A DNA stretch of 64,000 nt from Alphaproteobacteria bacterium (GTDB lineage: Bacteria > Pseudomonadota > Alphaproteobacteria > Micropepsales > Micropepsaceae): assembly GCA_016124635.1 (NCBI GenBank), contig WGNJ01000007.1:62001-126000 (forward strand). The letters run 5' to 3'. A program made the translations under genes and the position numbers. The notes below the pieces were generated by a model that did not search any database, was not told the DNA's origin, and saw only the letters and a program-made list of their open reading frames with translations. Below, one piece after another: positions 44,187-52,970 of this stretch (position 1 is the stretch's first letter; each line of letters opens with the position of its first letter).

Positions 44187-44474
44187 GTGACCCAAATGGC
44201 AAAGGCCATCCTGTTCGAGGTGCTACGACTGATCTCGTTTGGAGCGGTCCTATTCTTTCAGATGGTGCCGCCAAGTTCGACCGAAGATCCTGTAGAGGTG
44301 CCGCTTCCTTTCCTCGTTTTCGGCGGGGTTTTGTTGGTGACATTCCTTCTGCTGTCCTATCGGATTGCCCTCATAAACTCGCGGTGGGGCATCATTTCGA
44401 CGGTGCTTTACGTCGGAGCGTTCGAATTTTATTTGGTGCTCGCGCTTTCCGTTCATGGCGTCCGGGTGTGGTAA
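44187..44474 (+). CDS. Small membrane protein, function unknown
   Basis: A 95-residue protein with three hydrophobic segments and few charged residues. It starts with GTG at 44187, or ATG three codons later. No family recognised. The end of the gene runs directly into a copy of the short motif. Confidence 0.5.
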   Translation: MTQMAKAILFEVLRLISFGAVLFFQMVPPSSTEDPVEVPLPFLVFGGVLLVTFLLLSYRIALINSRWGIISTVLYVGAFEFYLVLALSVHGVRVW

Positions 44475-44481
44475 TCGCAAG

Positions 44482-44497
44482 TGTCCGGTTTCGGCGA
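44482..44497 (-). repeat. Copy 7 of the intergenic motif, reverse orientation
   Basis: TGTCCGGTTTCGGCGA is the motif in reverse complement, eight bases after the stop codon of the gene at 44187. Confidence 0.55.
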
Positions 44498-44682
44498 CTT
44501 CACGCCGTAGCCGTGGGTGCCGGCTGAATGGCAGGCTTGGAGCGCCTAAGCCGTTCGCCGGAATCTGCGCTTTGGCGGAAGCTGGCAATTGCTAACATTC
44601 AGCGCTGTATGGCCTGCGTTGACATGTTGCGTTTTACGCAATGCAGGCGCAATATGGCGACCTCCCCAAATAGGTCGCCGTC

Positions 44683-45996
44683 ATGGACACATCGCCTGAG
44701 CCTGCCCCGCCGCAACACGAGCCGCCGCACGATCAACGCCCAGCCTCAGGCTTTCGCCCGCTGACGCCGGAGGAGCGCCGCCGCCAAGCGCGGCGCTCGG
44801 CGGCAATGGCAGAGGCAGCGCGCGCCTCGATCGCCGAGCGTCAGGCGCGTCAGCTTTGGCCTGAGCGCAATTCGCGCGGACCGGACGATCCGCCGCCCGT
44901 CGTTCGCACGCCGCTGGCCGAGCCCGATGCGTGGCCGGACCCCGTCGACGGCGCCGCTCTGCTCGCGAACATCGCGAGCCTCATCGATAGCTACCTCTAT
45001 TTGCCCGAACACGGCGCGACATTGATGGCGCTTTGGAGCTTGCACGCTTGGGTGCCCGCCGCCGGTGCACTCTCGCCGCGTCTTGCGCTCACCTCGCCTG
45101 AAGCGCAATCCGGCAAGTCGACGGCGCTGCGCCTCTTGAGCGCGCTGACCCCGCGCCCGCTCCTTGCCGTGCACGCGCGCGCGATGCCGCTGATGCGCGT
45201 CATCGACTTCCTCTCGCCGACGCTCCTCTTTGACGATGCCGAACGTTGGGTGTGGCCGAACCGCGTGCTGCGCTCCGCGCTCGCCGCCGGACACGTGCCC
45301 GACGCCAAGGTGTTGCGCGACTCGAGAAATCCGTTCGAGCTGCCGGCGCTCTCTTGCTTCGCGCCCTGCGCCTTCACCACGACCGGACGCATTCCAAGCG
45401 ACGTCGCGCGCTGCAGCATCCCGCTCGGGTTGCGCCCCGCTGTCGGCGGCGAGCAACGCCCGCGCTTCGATCGTGACGCGTCGGACGCGGAGGCCCTGGC
45501 GGCGCAGGCCGTGCGCTGGTCGCGCAACCACGCCGACGAGCTCTGCACGGCGCAGCCCGACATCGACCGTCTTCCGCGCAACCGCTGCGAGCTTTGGCGG
45601 CCGCTTCTCGCCGTCGCCGAAGCCGCCGGCGGCGATTGGCGCGAGCGCGCCGAGGCGGCGGCAGCATCCCTCCCGGCGCACGGCGACGCACGCTCGCTCA
45701 ACCTCGATCTCCTCGACGACATCCGCGCGGCGTTCGGGCGGGCGTTCGACCGCCTCTCGACCAACGATCTCATCACGGTGCTCACACAAAATCTCGAGCG
45801 GCCGTGGAAGCGGATGCCGGGCGGACGCGCGCTAAGCCCGCGTGAGCTTGCCCGCATGCTCGCGCCCTTCGGCATCCGTCCGCGCAACGTTCGATTTGCC
45901 GACGGCATCGAGCGCGGCTATCTCGCTCGCGACTTCGCCGATGCCTTTGCCCGCTATCTGGGCGCCCGTGTATACACACCGTGTGAGGATATGTAG
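44683..45996 (+). CDS. DUF3631 P-loop protein, mobile-element type
   Basis: A 437-residue protein. After a Pro/Arg-rich N-terminus it matches DUF3631: L-P-E-H-G-A-T-L-M-A-L-W-S-L-H-A-W-V, the Walker A region S-P-E-A-Q-S-G-K-S-T at 138-147, R-V-I-D-F-L-S-P-T-L-L-F-D-D-A-E with Walker B at about 180-187, and the late A-R-M-L-A-P-F-G-I-R-P-R-N. DUF3631 proteins are helicase/primase-like and occur mostly in phages, plasmids and integrative elements. No integrase, primase or capsid gene is beside it, so this is probably a remnant of an element, or a captured gene. Its codon use is GC-rich, like the core genome. Confidence 0.78.
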   Translation: MDTSPEPAPPQHEPPHDQRPASGFRPLTPEERRRQARRSAAMAEAARASIAERQARQLWPERNSRGPDDPPPVVRTPLAEPDAWPDPVDGAALLANIASLIDSYLYLPEHGATLMALWSLHAWVPAAGALSPRLALTSPEAQSGKSTALRLLSALTPRPLLAVHARAMPLMRVIDFLSPTLLFDDAERWVWPNRVLRSALAAGHVPDAKVLRDSRNPFELPALSCFAPCAFTTTGRIPSDVARCSIPLGLRPAVGGEQRPRFDRDASDAEALAAQAVRWSRNHADELCTAQPDIDRLPRNRCELWRPLLAVAEAAGGDWRERAEAAAASLPAHGDARSLNLDLLDDIRAAFGRAFDRLSTNDLITVLTQNLERPWKRMPGGRALSPRELARMLAPFGIRPRNVRFADGIERGYLARDFADAFARYLGARVYTPCEDM

Positions 45997-46070
45997 CGGA
46001 TGAAACGGCGGATTTGCGCCAATGTAGCGGATAAACGGGGGGTACGTTGAGTCTGCGCTGCCCATCGCTT

Positions 46071-46267
46071 TCTTCCCCCCTTGAGGGGGAAGATGGATGC
46101 GCGAGCCCTCAGGCGAGCGCAGCCAGATGGGGGGACGGCATCGCAAGCCGTACCTCCAGCTCAACGCTACTCAAGCCGTTTCGGCCGACCTCAACCGCTG
46201 TCCCCCCATCCGTCTCGCCGCGAGCAATGGCTCGCGACGATCCACCTTCCCCCGCAAGGGGGGAAGA
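46071..46267. repeat. 197-base palindromic MITE-like element
   Basis: The two ends are imperfect inverted copies over about 65 bases. Each begins with TCTTCCCCCCTTG, followed by GGGGGAAG, then GTGGAT/ATGGAT, GCGAGCC and GATGGGGGGAC. The unit ends just before the ribosome site of the hydrolase gene at 46283. No ORF is likely inside it. Confidence 0.7.
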
Positions 46268-46282
46268 CAAGGAGCTGACCTA

Positions 46283-47005
46283 ATGCCTGCAGTGTTCGTT
46301 CATGGCGTGCCGGACACGCCCGCGATGTGGAAGCCGCTGCTGTCGAAGCTAAAACGGCGCGACGTGATCACGCTCGCGTTGCCGGGCTTCGGCAACAAGC
46401 GCCCGCCCGGCTTCGAGGCGACGAAGGAAAGCTACGTCGCGTGGCTCATCGATCAGATGAGCAAGATCGCGGGCCCGATCGATCTCGTCGGCCACGATTG
46501 GGGCTCGCTTCTCGTTACCCGCGCCGTGTCGCTTAAGCCTGAGCTCGTGCGCACTTGGTGTGGCGGCGCGGCGCCGCTGCATCCCGACTACGTCTGGCAC
46601 GACACGGCGAAGATCTGGCAGACGCCGGGTCAAGGCGAGGAGTTCATGAAGGTCTTCGGCGGCGAACCGGTCGCGCAAGCCCTCATGGGCCAAGGCCAGC
46701 CCAAAGAGGTTGCCGAGGAAGCGGCCTCGCACATCGACGAGGACATGAAGGCCTGCATCCTCACGCTCTACCGCTCCGCGGTGAACGCGTCGGCCGAGTG
46801 GTACCCCGACCTCAAGAACGCGCCGAAACGCGCTCTCATTCTGTGGGGCGAGAACGACGCCTTCGCCGCGCCGAAATTCGGCGAGCTGCTCGCGCGCGAT
46901 ACCGGCGGCACCTTCCAGCTGATGAAAGGCTGCGGCCATTGGTACCCGGCGCAAGATCCGGCCGCGATGGCCGAGGCTCTCGAACGCCATTGGAGCGCAC
47001 GGTGA
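46283..47005 (+). CDS. Alpha/beta hydrolase (epoxide hydrolase-like)
   Basis: A 240-residue cytoplasmic hydrolase. The nucleophile is an aspartate, D72, in G-H-D-W-G-S, the arrangement of epoxide hydrolases and haloalkane dehalogenases. The second acid lies in L-W-G-E-N-D-A-F and the histidine in G-C-G-H-W-Y-P. The oxyanion region is V-H-G-V-P-D-T-P. The substrate is unknown. AAGGAG lies nine bases before the ATG. The reading frame is open far upstream, through the palindromic repeat; those codons are not real. Confidence 0.88.
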   Translation: MPAVFVHGVPDTPAMWKPLLSKLKRRDVITLALPGFGNKRPPGFEATKESYVAWLIDQMSKIAGPIDLVGHDWGSLLVTRAVSLKPELVRTWCGGAAPLHPDYVWHDTAKIWQTPGQGEEFMKVFGGEPVAQALMGQGQPKEVAEEAASHIDEDMKACILTLYRSAVNASAEWYPDLKNAPKRALILWGENDAFAAPKFGELLARDTGGTFQLMKGCGHWYPAQDPAAMAEALERHWSAR

Positions 47006-47035
47006 GCGGCAACGTATCTCCTTCCCAACACCGCC

Positions 47036-47171
47036 TTTTCCTCCACCGCTTCAGCGGGGGAGGTGTCACGAGCCGAAGGCGATGTGACGGAGGGGGTGTG
47101 AGCTTGCAAACAGTGTTCACCCCCTCCACCGCTTCGCGGTCCCCCTCCCCCGCCAAAGCGGGGGAGGAAAA
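47036..47171. repeat. 136-base palindromic MITE-like element
   Basis: TTTTCCTCCACCGCTT at the left and its near-complement at the right (GCGGGGGAGGAAAA) are imperfect terminal inverted repeats. Each arm holds its own small palindrome around GCGGGGGAGG. It fills the gap between the hydrolase and gor and differs in sequence from the element at 46071. Confidence 0.65.
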
Positions 47172-47184
47172 TCTGAGGTAGCCC

Positions 47185-48555
47185 ATGCCCACTTACGACT
47201 ACGATCTCGTCACCATCGGCGCGGGCTCAGGCGGCGTGCGCGCCACGCGCCTCGCCGCGACCTACGGCAAGCGCGCCGCCGTCGTCGAGGAATACCGCGT
47301 CGGCGGCACCTGCGTGATCCGCGGCTGCGTGCCGAAGAAGCTCCTCGTCTACGCCAGCCGTTATTCGGAAGACTTCGTCGACGCCGCCGCTTTCGGCTGG
47401 CACGTGCCGCATCACGAATTCAACTGGCAAACGCTGATCGCCAACAAGGACAAGGAGATCGCGCGCCTCGAGGCCGCCTACCGCCGCAACTTGGGCGCGG
47501 CCGGCGCCGAGATCTTCGAAGACCGCGCCGTGCTGCGCGATCCGCACACCGTTCATTTGCTCAAAAGCGACAAGACGATCACCGCCGAGACCGTGCTGAT
47601 CGCGACCGGCGGCCGCCCGTGGATCCCCGACAGCGTCGACGGTGGCGATCTCGCCATCACGTCGAACGAGGCCTTCCACCTCGAGAAGCTGCCGCACACG
47701 GTCATGGTCGTCGGCGGCGGTTACATCGCAATCGAATTCGCCGGCATTTTCGTCGGGCTTGGCGCGCGCACCACCCTCGTCCACCACGGCGACGAGATCC
47801 TGCGCGGCTTCGACCGCGAGGTTCGCACGCAAATGCATCACGAGCTGCAGAAGCGCGGTGTCGACGTGCTGATCAAATCGGCCGTCGCCTCGATCCGCCG
47901 CGAAGGCGCGCGCAAGCGCGTGCGGATGGTCGACGGCACCGAGCATCTCGTCGACGAGATCATGTTCGCCGTTGGCCGCCGCCCGAACACAATGGGCATC
48001 GGCCTCGAGCACTGCGGCGTCGAGATGAACGAGCGGCGCGCCGTCCTGGTCGACAAATACTCGCGCTCGACACAGCCCAACATCTACGCCGTCGGCGACG
48101 TCACCGATCGCGTCAACCTGACGCCGGTGGCGATCCGCGAAGGCGCGGCCTTTGCCGAGACGCTCTACAACAACGCGCCGACGACCGTCGATCACGCCGA
48201 CATCCCGACCGCCGTGTTCGGCACGCCCGAGATCGGCGCCGTCGGCCTCACCGAGGATGTCGCCTGCGCCAAGTACAAGAACATCGACATCTACCGCACG
48301 GCCTTTCGGCCGATGCGCGCGACCATGTCGGGGCGCGACACGCAGATCTTCATGAAGATCGTGGTCGACGCCGACAGCGACCGCGTTCTCGGCTGTCACA
48401 TCGTCGGCGAAGCCGCCGCCGAGATGATCCAGTGCGTGGCGATCGCCGTGAAGATGAAGGCGACCAAGGCCGACTTCGACGCAACCGTGGCGCTGCACCC
48501 GACCGCCGGCGAGGAGCTGGTCTTGCTCAGGACCAAGGTCAAGGCGACGGCCTGA
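47185..48555 (+). CDS. gor: Glutathione-disulfide reductase
   Basis: Gor uses NADPH to reduce oxidised glutathione. The 456-residue flavoprotein has the FAD site G-A-G-S-G-G-V-R-A (12-20), the redox-active disulfide C43/C48 in G-G-T-C-V-I-R-G-C-V-P-K-K, the NADPH site G-G-G-Y-I-A-I-E-F-A, and the C-terminal H438-P...E443 pair that completes the active site. R-G-C-V-P rather than L-N-V-G-C-V-P at the disulfide marks it as glutathione reductase, not lipoamide dehydrogenase. It lies between a repeat element and the terminator of the TonB receptor. Confidence 0.95.
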   Translation: MPTYDYDLVTIGAGSGGVRATRLAATYGKRAAVVEEYRVGGTCVIRGCVPKKLLVYASRYSEDFVDAAAFGWHVPHHEFNWQTLIANKDKEIARLEAAYRRNLGAAGAEIFEDRAVLRDPHTVHLLKSDKTITAETVLIATGGRPWIPDSVDGGDLAITSNEAFHLEKLPHTVMVVGGGYIAIEFAGIFVGLGARTTLVHHGDEILRGFDREVRTQMHHELQKRGVDVLIKSAVASIRREGARKRVRMVDGTEHLVDEIMFAVGRRPNTMGIGLEHCGVEMNERRAVLVDKYSRSTQPNIYAVGDVTDRVNLTPVAIREGAAFAETLYNNAPTTVDHADIPTAVFGTPEIGAVGLTEDVACAKYKNIDIYRTAFRPMRATMSGRDTQIFMKIVVDADSDRVLGCHIVGEAAAEMIQCVAIAVKMKATKADFDATVALHPTAGEELVLLRTKVKATA

Positions 48556-48561
48556 CGAAAA

Positions 48562-48585
48562 AACGGCGGGGTTACCCCCGCCGTT
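48562..48585 (-). terminator. Intrinsic terminator of the TonB-receptor gene
   Basis: A perfect 10-bp stem, AACGGCGGGG with CCCCGCCGTT, and a four-base loop. On the minus strand it is followed directly by a run of six T, the classic form. It lies 25 bases after the receptor's stop codon. It may also stop gor transcription from the other side. Confidence 0.85.
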
Positions 48586-48610
48586 CCGATTGTCGCCTGT
48601 GTCGATCCGC

Positions 48611-51574
48611 TTAGTAGCGGATCGTGGCACCGAGGAAGTAAGCGCGCCCGACGATGTCGTAGCGGCCGGAGTCGGTGTTGGAGTTGCCGCCCAGCAAGAG
48701 GCCGGGCTGCTCGTCCCACAGATTGTTCACGCCGCCATAGAGCTGGACGTGGTCGCTGACGTTCCACTCGGCCGCGACGTCCGTGTACTGCTTGGCCTTG
48801 ATGTCGATCGGGACGATCTGCACCATGTGGTCGACGTAGCGCCAGCTCCAGCTGAACCGCCAATCGTCCACCGTGTAGCCGATCGTCGCCCCCGCCACAT
48901 ACTCCGGGATCGAGGCGGCTTCGGTGGTGAAACCGACGACATCGCTGCCGCTGATGTCGAAGTAGTCGACCCAGGTACCCTGGACGCGCAGGTTGAGGCT
49001 ACCCCAGCTGGGATCAAGACCGAAGTCGTCGGCGTCGAACTTGGCGTCGACCTGCAAGTCCACACCCGACGTCTCGATCGAACCGAGATTCGTGTACTGA
49101 ATGTGCGTCACCACAAGGTCGCCCGACGGCGTACGGCTGACGCCCGAACAAGCGCCGCCGGTGCCGACGGTGTTCAAGAAGCACTGATTGATCTTGCCCT
49201 GCGTGCCCCCGAACTCGTAGGAAATCGCACCGTTGATCGAGATGTTGTACCAATCGACCGAGGCCTTGAAGTTCTTCCAGGCCGACGGCTGGAACACTAA
49301 ACCGATCGTGTATGTATCTGTCTTCTCGTCCTTCAGGCTGGTGTTGCCGAAGAACGCCGTGTCGACCTGCGTGTTCGTCTGCGTGAACGGGGCGGTATAG
49401 GGCGTGCTCGTCCATGCCAAATAGGTCGTCTGGCACTGCGTCAGCAACGCGCCGGAGGGCGAGTTGCGGCAAGGATCCGTAAACGGCGGGAACGCTTGGT
49501 CGCCGTTCTGGAACAGCTCCTGCAGGTTCGGTGCACGGTCGGCTCTCTGATACGACCCGCGGAAGCGCATGCTCTCGATCGGCATCCAGGTCATGTCCAC
49601 GTGGTACGTATCCGTCTCGCCCACCGACGAGTAGTCGGACAGGCGATACGCGAGGTTGGTCGTCAGCTCGTGCACGAGCGGAACGTCCTTGACCAGTGGA
49701 ATCTCGACCTCGGCGAACACTTCCGAAGCGTCGTACGAACCCGAAATTGCACCCTTACGGTTGAAGCCGAGGAGATTGCCTGCCTGCTTGACCTGATCAG
49801 GCCGCGAGTCGATCGAGTCTTCGCGATACTCGAAGCCGAAAGCTGTCAGCACTTCACCTGCCGGTACCGCGAACGGCGAACCGGTGACCGAAGCGCTGAA
49901 CACAGTCCGCTCGATGTCGGTAACGTCGGTCAAGACCGGGATACGGATGTAGGCTGCGTCGGCCGCAGTCAGGTCGCCTTTGCCGAAGTAGTCGATGCTG
50001 TGGCAGCCGGCGCCGAACAACGCGACGTCGACGACACAGTTCTTCAACGAGTCTGTCATTCTGTCTTTGAAGACGTCATTGAACACGGACTCTGACGTGT
50101 GGTTGCGGCTGAAGTTGATGTAGGTCTCGTACGCCCAGCCGTCGCCCAAGTCGCCCTGCAAACCGGAGATGAACTGGAACTGGTCGACTGTGAAGTTGTC
50201 CTGGCGCGGACCGACCGGCGTCATGCGCTTGCGGAACACGGCGAAGTCGAGCGCGGACCCGGGCGTGACCGAGCCGCCGAGATTGACGCGCGAGCACAGG
50301 ATGCCCTGCACCGAGGTCGGCGATACGCCGGCGCACGCCGCCGCATCGTCGAGCAGGAAGGTATTGGCCGTCGATGTGCCGCCGTTGACGAAGTTCGGGT
50401 CTTGGATAACGAGACCCGTCGCCGGCGTCGGTGCCAACTGCAGCTTCGGATTGTTGTTCGTGTAGAAGAGGTTGATGAACCCCCGCACCGAGTCGCCGAT
50501 CAGCGAGTACTCGCCCAAGCCGGCGATGTTGTACTTCTCTTGCGGCGTGACCAGATAGTTGGTCGGATCGTAATTGTAGCGGTCGCCGCCGTAGCTATCC
50601 ATCCGGTTACAGAAGCCGCGCGCCGTACCGGCGCCGCCCGAACCCGAGTTGAACGTGATGTTGCGGGAGCTGCCGCAAGCTGACGGTGCGCCGCCGTTCG
50701 TCAGGTGGTCCGTCACTGGCCCGGTGTTCGTGGTAACACCAGTCGGCGTGTTGGCGAACGAGTTGAAGCCAAGGTTGTCGAAACGGCCCGCTTCACCCGT
50801 CGCACTGCCGCGCAGCGTATCACCAATACCAAATAGGTTGGGCGCCCATGCGTATTTCGAGAAGTCGCGTCCGTCTTGGAAGACGCCGTCGCGGTTCGAG
50901 TAGCCGCCATACAATGTGACATTGCCGCGACCGTCGGCTGCCGAAGCGCCGACCGTACCGTCGATCTGCCACTCGTTGGCATCGCCGTGATCCGAGATCT
51001 TGTAGGTTGAGTTGACCTGCGCGCCCTCGAAGTTCCTCTTCATGATGAAGTTGACGACGCCGCCGACTGCATCCGAACCATAGACAGCCGAGGCACCGCC
51101 CGTGATCACTTCGACGCGCTCGACCAGCGTGGCTGGAATGTTGTTCAAGTCGGTGAGACCCGCCGCAGTGGAAGGCGCGAGACGTCGTCCGTTCACGAGA
51201 ACGAGCGTTCGTTGCGTACCGCTGACATCACCCAGGCCGCGCAGATCGACGGTCGCCAGCCCCTGGCCGCCATTGTTCGTCCCGCGCGCCAATCCCGGCA
51301 CGATTTGCGGTAGCGTATTGAGCAGCTGATCGACGGTCGTGGCGCCCGCGTCTTTGATCTGCTGCGACGTGACCGTCGTCAGCGGACTGTTGGACGTGTA
51401 GTCCTTGCGCGGAATGCGCGAACCTGTGACCGTGACCTTCTCGACCTTGGTCTCGTCCGTAGGTTGTGCATATGCCGGCGTAAGCGACGCCACTGTCGCA
51501 ACTGCGGCACCTGCCATTAGAGCGGACTTCAACGTCCGCTTTGTCACATCGTTCGACACGATTTTAGCCCCCAT
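48611..51574 (-). CDS. TonB-dependent outer-membrane receptor
   Basis: A 987-residue receptor. After the signal peptide (A-Y-A-Q, about 36) comes a TonB box-like segment E-K-V-T-V-T-G-S-R-I, then the plug domain (about 55-175) with T-V-T-S-Q-Q-I, L-V-L-V-N-G-R-R and I-E-V-I-T-G-G-A-S-A-V-Y-G-S-D-A. The rest is a 22-strand barrel ending in F-L-G-A-T-I-R-Y. This size and style fit receptors for plant- or microbe-derived sugars or peptides rather than simple siderophores; that is inference. No TonB/ExbBD or anti-sigma gene is beside it. The neighbouring LuxR and LytTR regulators are candidate controllers. Confidence 0.93.
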   Translation of the reverse strand: MGAKIVSNDVTKRTLKSALMAGAAVATVASLTPAYAQPTDETKVEKVTVTGSRIPRKDYTSNSPLTTVTSQQIKDAGATTVDQLLNTLPQIVPGLARGTNNGGQGLATVDLRGLGDVSGTQRTLVLVNGRRLAPSTAAGLTDLNNIPATLVERVEVITGGASAVYGSDAVGGVVNFIMKRNFEGAQVNSTYKISDHGDANEWQIDGTVGASAADGRGNVTLYGGYSNRDGVFQDGRDFSKYAWAPNLFGIGDTLRGSATGEAGRFDNLGFNSFANTPTGVTTNTGPVTDHLTNGGAPSACGSSRNITFNSGSGGAGTARGFCNRMDSYGGDRYNYDPTNYLVTPQEKYNIAGLGEYSLIGDSVRGFINLFYTNNNPKLQLAPTPATGLVIQDPNFVNGGTSTANTFLLDDAAACAGVSPTSVQGILCSRVNLGGSVTPGSALDFAVFRKRMTPVGPRQDNFTVDQFQFISGLQGDLGDGWAYETYINFSRNHTSESVFNDVFKDRMTDSLKNCVVDVALFGAGCHSIDYFGKGDLTAADAAYIRIPVLTDVTDIERTVFSASVTGSPFAVPAGEVLTAFGFEYREDSIDSRPDQVKQAGNLLGFNRKGAISGSYDASEVFAEVEIPLVKDVPLVHELTTNLAYRLSDYSSVGETDTYHVDMTWMPIESMRFRGSYQRADRAPNLQELFQNGDQAFPPFTDPCRNSPSGALLTQCQTTYLAWTSTPYTAPFTQTNTQVDTAFFGNTSLKDEKTDTYTIGLVFQPSAWKNFKASVDWYNISINGAISYEFGGTQGKINQCFLNTVGTGGACSGVSRTPSGDLVVTHIQYTNLGSIETSGVDLQVDAKFDADDFGLDPSWGSLNLRVQGTWVDYFDISGSDVVGFTTEAASIPEYVAGATIGYTVDDWRFSWSWRYVDHMVQIVPIDIKAKQYTDVAAEWNVSDHVQLYGGVNNLWDEQPGLLLGGNSNTDSGRYDIVGRAYFLGATIRY

Positions 51575-51803
51575 CGATAACCAACAACCGCAAAAGGCTT
51601 CTCACCCCTGCTCCAGAAGCGTTTATCTCGCCGTCGGAAAATCGACGCCCCCTGCACTTGGAGGGGCAGAGTTCGTTTCAAGCCCTTCGAAATGCAGTTC
51701 AGCATCAGAGTGGTGCTTCACTGCCACGCTTGCGTGATTAGCCAATAACCACGCGAGCCGCAGGCGTAACCTCCAGCTCGCAAAACATGACGATAAATAG
51801 GGC

Positions 51804-52952
51804 TCAGCGCAGTGCGAAGCGATCTGGAAAGCTCATCGCGAAGTGCGTTTTCGCGGCGTGCCACTCCCGTTGTGGCCGCTTCCAGTTGCGTTGGCCGTTT
51901 CGCACCACGAGATAAAGCAGAGCCAACGCGTCGTCGTCGCTGTCGACTTGCCCGCGAACACGCATCGCGCGCTTCAGATTGCGTTGCAAAAGATCCATCG
52001 CGAAGGTTGACGCCACCACACGCCTGATCTCGACGGGCAGATCAAAGAACGGCAAGATTTCGCTCCAATCGCGTTCCCAAAGCGGCGCGATCGCCGGATA
52101 TTTCGCGGACACGGGCCCGGCCGCGAACGCGCTGAGTTTCCGCCGCCCTTCGGCGGCATCGCCGGCGCAATAAATCTCACGCAACGCCGACGCCACCGCA
52201 GCGCGTCTCTGTGACGACGCGAAATTTGTCGCGTCACGGAGCAGTTCGACGATGCGCGTATGCGTTTGCGCTTTTGGAAAAAACTGCCTTGCGGCGTCGC
52301 GAAACCGATCGCCGCCGTTGACGAAGATCAAAACGTCTTCGACGCCACGCTGCTTCAGGTCGTTCAGAATCCCTATCCAGGCGTTGGCTACGCTCTGTTC
52401 GAAAACCCAAAGCCCCAAAATCTCCTTCGAGCCGCTTGGGTGCAGCCCCAGCGCCAAATGGCAAATCTTGTTGCGCCCGCCTTCTGAATCGCGAACTTTG
52501 ATGCGCACCGAGTCAAAAGCGACGATTGGGTACAACGGGTCCAGCGCGCGATGCAGCCAATCGCGCGCTTCCGCCCAAACCGCAAGCGCGTGGCTCGCAA
52601 TCAACTCATCGGGCACCACGGCGGCATACTGAATCTCAAGCCGTCGCTTGATGTCGTTCACGCCCAGACCGCGTCCGAACAGCAGCGCGATCTGATCCTC
52701 AAGTCCGGGATAGCGCAAGCGATATCGCGACAAGAGCGACGGATCGGCATCAAGTCCGTTCGCGAGTCCCTCTCCGCCCGCCCAACGTCCCGCATGCAGC
52801 CGCGTCACCTTCTCGTTGATCTGCGGAGGTGTTTCCGCCAAGCGTTCGGCCAATGCCTCGCGAAGCTTGTCGAGCACGCCGTTGCGATCGAAAATGTCCT
52901 TCGCGTCGCGCCCCGAGACCAATTCGTCGATCAATTCTCGCTTGAACATCAT
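51804..52952 (-). CDS. Degenerate IS256-type (mutator) transposase-like protein
   Basis: A 382-residue protein, close in length to IS256 transposases and intact as a frame. The segments match across the family: D-S-V-R-I-K-V-R-D, K-E-I-L-G-L-W-V, G-I-L-N-D-L-K-Q-R-G-V-E-D-V-L, K-Y-P-A-I...W and L-L-Y-L-V-V-R-N. Of the catalytic D-D-E triad only the first (D147) is in place. The second position, normally in V-D-G or S-D-G, reads V-N-G-G (N212), and the third, normally N-A-I-E-S, reads F-A-M-D-L (D320). It is thus probably inactive as a transposase. Its start lies 18 bases after the LuxR stop, in the same direction. No flanking inverted repeats were seen. Confidence 0.8.
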   Translation of the reverse strand: MMFKRELIDELVSGRDAKDIFDRNGVLDKLREALAERLAETPPQINEKVTRLHAGRWAGGEGLANGLDADPSLLSRYRLRYPGLEDQIALLFGRGLGVNDIKRRLEIQYAAVVPDELIASHALAVWAEARDWLHRALDPLYPIVAFDSVRIKVRDSEGGRNKICHLALGLHPSGSKEILGLWVFEQSVANAWIGILNDLKQRGVEDVLIFVNGGDRFRDAARQFFPKAQTHTRIVELLRDATNFASSQRRAAVASALREIYCAGDAAEGRRKLSAFAAGPVSAKYPAIAPLWERDWSEILPFFDLPVEIRRVVASTFAMDLLQRNLKRAMRVRGQVDSDDDALALLYLVVRNGQRNWKRPQREWHAAKTHFAMSFPDRFALR

Positions 52953-52970
52953 GGCCTTACCCAGCACCGC

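Noticed and set aside
41558..44700. A true integron cassette array
   Set aside because: No integrase, the motif lacks the GTTRRRY core, and the genes point in both directions. Kept only as a cassette-like pattern to test.
47227..48630. Minus-strand frame of 467 codons opposite gor
   Set aside because: Shadow of glutathione reductase, whose motifs are all in place.
51575..51803. A cobalamin riboswitch before the TonB receptor
   Set aside because: No B12-box-like sequence was found in the 229-base leader.
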